Origin: Cladobotryum mycophilum
Taxonomy: Eukaryota > Ascomycota > Sordariomycetes > Hypocreales > Hypocreaceae
Direction: 5' to 3'
NCBI GenBank assembly: GCA_036429605.1
Contig: CM071591.1
Span: 4,898,001 to 4,962,000 of the forward strand
DNA length: 64,000 bases
Below are positions 60,239 through 64,000 of the stretch, in pieces. The position numbers were made by a program, and so were the translations under genes. Position 1 is the stretch's first letter. Every line of letters starts with the position of its first letter. A model generated the notes under the pieces. The model searched no databases. It was not told where the DNA came from and saw nothing but the letters and a program-made list of their open reading frames with translations.

Positions 60239-61638
60239 TCAGATACCAACCGCAATGCCTCCAGCGTCGCATCCATGAGAGGACGCGCCAAGCTGGGGCT
60301 GCTGGTTAAGATACTCCGAAGAGACTTGAGTCTCAGGGTCGGTGAATTCGAGGTCGAACCCGTGGTCCGCAGGGGCAGTGTCGCTCGTTGCCATAAGGTC
60401 ATTGGCGGCGTTGTTTGCGTCGTCGTTGAGGAAGTCGTTGATGTCGAAGAGGTCGAAGTCGGGTTGATGCGAGAAGCTGGTGGAAGAGTCACCAACCATA
60501 TAATCGTCGTCAAGAGTTGAGGAGTTGGGAGAAGCGAGAAGTTCGCTTTCGAGGACATAGCGATCTGCATTAAAGGACGCTGGCAGGCTGAAAGAATCGC
60601 CGAGGCTGAATACACCATCATCCTGAGTTGAAGTAACCAGGCCAAATGAGGCGGCGTCGGGGTCTGCGAAGCTAGGAATGACTTGGGCATCTCCATCGAT
60701 TGACACGGCAGGTCGCACAACATCTCGGCAGGATGTTGTGTCAAATCGGAGGGGATGTCCGGAGTCTGTTCCCTGCTCTCGGGCTCGGGTGTGGCCGGCT
60801 CCTCTTCCTCTTCTTCTTCGTCGTCCTCATCTTGTTCCTCAGGCTCGGTGGAGTCAGTAGGGTTAAGAGGGGGCGAGAGAGAGGCAGGGTTGACGGTGGG
60901 GTTGGCAGTAGACCTCATGAAGTCGTCCACCAGGGAGTGTTCAGAGTTCTTCTGGCCGTCTTGAGGGCCAAAGAGCTGTTGAGAAAGAGTAATCCTTTCC
61001 CGGATGGAGTCCAGGGGGCTAGAGGAGCGAGTGACGACACCAGAGCTTCGTCGGAAGCGGTTGAGCTCCTCGACAAGCATCAGGTTTGTCTTTTGCGCGT
61101 TGATGAGCAAGTTCTCAAGCTCCTTGTTGCGCTTCTCAAGGGCCTCTACCTCGAGACGCTTGCGCTCCCTGGATGACTGAGCAGCGCGGCGGTTTCGGAG
61201 GACACGCTCGACACGACGCTGCTCCTTTTCATCCTCGGTCTTGGCTCGTTTTCTGATGGCAAGTGTTAGTCGATGCTAAAAACGACCAAAAGTATGGATT
61301 TTTAGGTTTCAGCATTACCTAGGAGGAAGGTTGGTCTTGGGCTCTGGGAGGACTTGGCCCCAAGACTTTCGCTTCTTGGTAGGCTTCTTCTCGGTGGAAG
61401 GAGCGTCGTCGTCGTCATCGGGTGTAGATACCTCTGACTGCTCGGGGATAACAGACAGACGGGACTCTGACCTGTCATCGGCGAAAGACTGTGGCGTCAT
61501 CATCTCCATGGGGTTCATTGTTGTGGATGAGGGCGTTGAGGCGGCGAATAGGGAAGGGAAGTTATCGCCAGGTGCTGATAGGAAGGACTCGGCGGGCGAA
61601 GCCTCGAATTTGATAATGGGAGACTGCTGAAAGACCAT
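60239..61638 (-). CDS. hacA: HacA/Hac1 bZIP transcription factor of the unfolded protein response
   Basis: Conventional exons are 61319..61638 and 61252 downward (donor GTAATG at 61318, acceptor CATCAG). The bZIP begins across the junction: RKRAKTEDEKEQRRVERVLR, NRRAAQSSRERKRLE, then a heptad of leucines (EALEKRNKELENLLINAQKT, NLMLVEELNRFRR). The mRNA also holds a 20-nt unconventional intron, 60706-60725. Removing it joins QHPA to VSIDGDAQVIPSFADPDA and gives a 437-aa active form ending at 60239. Without removal the frame runs to 59923, giving about 549 aa with a different C-terminus. The family is activated when Ire1 at the endoplasmic reticulum splices the mRNA; the protein then induces chaperone genes in the nucleus. 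The central region has a poly-Glu/Asp block. Two short upstream ORFs precede it. Confidence 0.95.
60706..60725 (-). promoter_or_regulatory. Ire1-type 20-nt unconventional intron of hacA
   Basis: Coding-strand AGATGTTGTGCGACCTGCCG. The 5' site lies in a 7-nt loop CTGCCGA (60725-60731) closed by a perfect 8-bp stem, ACAACATC/GATGTTGT (60732-60739 with 60717-60724). The 3' site lies in a loop CTGCCGT (60705-60711) closed by GAC/GTC. Both loops fit CNGCNG|N, with cleavage after the second G. The 20-nt length equals that reported for other filamentous ascomycetes, and excision shifts frame as expected. Confidence 0.93.
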
Positions 61639-61788
61639 TTTGGCTATATCTGGACTGGAACTGGACTGTGCTTTGCAGAAGAGAAAGTACTAGTGAGAAA
61701 GAGAGAGAGAGAGAGATGGTGAGAGATCCAGTGGATATATCCTAATGAGCCTTTTCAGATCTTGATTTGATAGCGCCGACGAGTCCCT

Positions 61789-61815
61789 TTAGTGGCAGAT
61801 GCACGCCCACCTCAT
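61789..61815 (-). promoter_or_regulatory. Upstream ORF 1 of hacA (8 codons)
   Basis: ATG at 61815 encodes MRWACICH followed by TAA, 174 nt upstream of the hacA ATG. Fungal hacA leaders are known to carry inhibitory uORFs; whether the transcript includes this one is inferred. Confidence 0.45.
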
Positions 61816-61987
61816 GGCAGGCAACGACCCAACAAGTGTGAGTCAGTGTGGGAAAAGAGTGGGTAGTGAAGAAACGTGATGAGTCAGACAGGAAGAGGCT
61901 GGCAGGCTGTGCTGCTCGTGGAAAAGATACTAGGAGGAGGAGGAGGAGAAAAGGACAGACTGTCTTCTTGGAGGTTTGGTTAGAATA

Positions 61988-62005
61988 TCACAAGCTCCGT
62001 CCCAT
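61988..62005 (-). promoter_or_regulatory. Upstream ORF 2 of hacA (5 codons)
   Basis: ATG at 62005 encodes MGRSL then TGA, further upstream in the same leader. It may lie outside the transcript. Confidence 0.3.
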
Positions 62006-63081
62006 GGGAGGATGGTGGGTGTTGTCCTCTTTATGTTAAGGACACGTTTGCTGTTGAGCGAGTGGATGCCTGAGGCAAACAAAGTCTATCTTAGACCAGG
62101 GGCACCGAAGGGGGTGGAGTTGGAGGGGAGGGAGCCGAGCCTCGAATGGCTTTCGATCCAGTTGCCCATCTCTGGGACCACTGCTGCACGTACTTGTACT
62201 ACGAGGTACCTAAAGTTGGGTCGGTCCAGGGGGGTGGGTTCTAGTGGGCTTTTTTTAGTGGACACAGGCCCCATCCATGGATCTCTGGGGACGGCTGGGG
62301 GCGCTGCTGCTGCTGGCTGGATGGCTGCTGGAAGTTCCTCGCTGGGGGAGAGGGAGAGGGGGCGCTGTTCTTTCTGTAGGGGGGTCATAGCGGTTTTAGG
62401 ATTGGGCGAATTAGGGGCTCAAAGTGCCCGAAAGCCACCACGTTTCCAGCAGATGCGAGACGGCGACGACGCCTGTGAGGCTTATCCTTTTTTCCTTTTT
62501 TAGCGGACGAGGGCCAAACCAAGGCATGTATGTAATAGTACCTCTCAAAAACGAAAAAGGAAGACCGGGGAAGCAGCCCCCTCAACAGCTCCGTAGAGAT
62601 ACGAGAGAGGGGGGGATGGAGAAAAGAGTGTGCAGGTATGTAAACCCGGAAACCTAGAACAAGAACAAGGGAGCAAAAGGGAGGGGAAATCAAAAAAGAA
62701 ATATTGGAAAAATATCAAAGACATCATCGTCGGTGAACGTACTGCGTCGTCGATCAACAACGCAACGAACAAACAAGTTGGGCACAAAGTGAGGGAGGGG
62801 CAAAAACATGCTCCTCCATTCCATCATGTGGAGAAAGACGGATGGATGCACACACACATCCCATGGATCCCATGAGTAGCACTCCCACTCCCACTCCCAT
62901 ACTCCGTACGTACAGACATAAATAGGATTAGCATTACAAGCTGCATACGAAGCGTCGATACGATGTTGGCTTCAAAGCCATCCTGAGTGGATCAACAAGC
63001 AAACCACCACATCGTATGTACTATGGACTGATGATGGGATGCCAACACCAAAATAGACCAACGAGAGACGAGTCAAAGCAT

Positions 63082-63101
63082 CCTGGCCTGGCCTGGCCTG
63101 G
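63082..63101. repeat. CCTGG pentamer, four tandem copies
   Basis: Four exact adjacent copies of CCTGG. Confidence 0.9.
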
Positions 63102-63217
63102 AAGGTTATAGCCTATTTCTCCCTGGGCAACAACATCATTGCGTGCTGCCCATCAACTCTTGCAACCTAATATGCTCCGTTATGGGCATCATCGCCAGAC
63201 ACCAACACACACAAACC

Positions 63218-63244
63218 AAAAAAAAAAAAAAAAAAAAAAAAAAA
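63218..63244. repeat. Poly-A tract (27 A)
   Basis: Uninterrupted A27 preceded by CA repeats (ACCAACACACACAAACC). No retroelement sequence is visible upstream, so it is treated as a simple repeat. Confidence 0.9.
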
Positions 63245-63536
63245 GCACTGCCCAAAAAGCACTGCCCAAAAAGCAAGCTTTTTTCCCCCAATTGACTATT
63301 ACTACTGGACCTTATAACAAGAAAACTTTCGGGTCCATACATTGCCGGCAATCAATGCATTGGATGGTATGTATCATCGGCAAATATAAAGTGCCCGATT
63401 GAACGGACTGGACAAAGTCCCCCCAAGTGCCGATGAGGAGGTGCTGAGAGTAGGTTGGTTATCAAAGTTACGTCGCAAGCTGAGGCTTCATAGCATGACA
63501 TCTTGCATGAGACTACCAGCCACCATCGACTTTCTT

Positions 63537-63578
63537 GCTTGCTTTGCTTTGCTTTGCTTTGCTTGCTTTGCTTTGCGT
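63537..63578. repeat. GCTTT pentamer array
   Basis: Several GCTTT units, interrupted by GCTT variants. Confidence 0.85.
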
Positions 63579-64000
63579 CGGCATGGCATGAAGCAGCAGT
63601 ACCGAATTACGGATAACACACACACACTCTCTCTTTGCTTTTGCCCCTCCCGCTCGCTCGCCTACTCTTACAGTTTCTTTTTTGTTTCACACTGATTGTG
63701 AGTAAAACAGTAGACCCAAGGGGGGGCTTGCCAAGGCAGGGGGAAGGAGGCGAACAGATTCCAAAAGCAAAGGCGTATTACTACTACAAGTATTATGAGA
63801 CGAGCAGAATCGAGAAGAATCCAATCGATCGGCTCAAGCGGGCCGGGCTGGTTTCGTCCAGAGTCAGACAGGCAGGCAGAACAAACAAGACAGGGCAACG
63901 CAGAGTCAGCGAGCGAGCGAGCGGTTGGTGCTGAGTGAGATCAGCATAGGTTCAAGTCAATGTTACATCCATCATCCATCCTCTACGTTCCTGGTCTCCC

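Larger units (their letters stand above)
61639..64000. other. hacA leader/promoter and gene-free right end
   Basis: No protein gene is supported. It contains a GA run (61697-61716), an AGG run (61931-61948), CCTGG x4 (63082-63101), A27 (63218-63244), a two-copy AAAAAGCACTGCCC repeat next to it, and CTTTG pentamers (63537-63578). The hacA leader includes two short upstream ORFs. Confidence 0.5.

Noticed and set aside
63190..63260. Poly-A tract as evidence of a retroposon insertion
   Set aside because: No target-site duplication or element sequence was found; CA-rich flank suggests a simple repeat.

Overview
This is nuclear DNA of a filamentous ascomycete (Pezizomycotina, most likely a Sordariomycete). 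Genes are split by short introns of about 50-100 bp with GTRNGT donors. They include the complex I 21 kDa subunit, the Csm3/Swi3 fork-protection protein, the unfolded-protein-response factor HacA, an AzgA-type purine permease, a Zn2Cys6 factor and a highly reducing polyketide synthase (PKS). All exon models below were joined by hand from donor/acceptor sites and reading-frame continuity.

Left part (1-17.8 kb): the 3' end of a 2-oxoglutarate/Fe(II) dioxygenase; an AzgA permease gene with two single-base frame breaks; an Arg-rich protein with a glycine-rich C-terminus; an 86-aa secreted peptide with a C-X3-C-X12-C-X3-C pattern; a dynamin-like GTPase; a 360-aa unknown protein; and an unknown protein with an HELTH zinc-binding motif and one apparent frame break.

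Middle (18.5-37.7 kb): a compact secondary-metabolite locus. It has an HR-PKS (KS-AT-DH-degenerate MT-ER-KR-ACP, about 2353 aa), a 343-aa polytopic membrane protein and, divergently, a 614-aa FAD monooxygenase. A Zn2Cys6 regulator lies about 5 kb away, beyond an intron-containing tRNA-Ala(AGC). PKS, monooxygenase and membrane protein could make and modify one reduced, probably unmethylated chain; the product is unknown.

Right part (40.7-64 kb): a 1388-aa fusion of a GMC/cholesterol-oxidase-like flavoprotein with an alpha/beta-hydrolase whose nucleophile position is Cys. Then comes almost 9 kb of gene-poor, microsatellite-rich DNA; a 335-aa unknown protein with a frame break; a head-to-head pair (complex I 21 kDa subunit and Csm3/Swi3); and hacA with a readable 20-nt Ire1-type intron flanked by two CNGCNGN loops.

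All three apparent one-base losses (two in azgA, one in the 335-aa gene) sit in C/G homopolymers of 5-6 bases, so homopolymer miscalls are as likely as real mutation.
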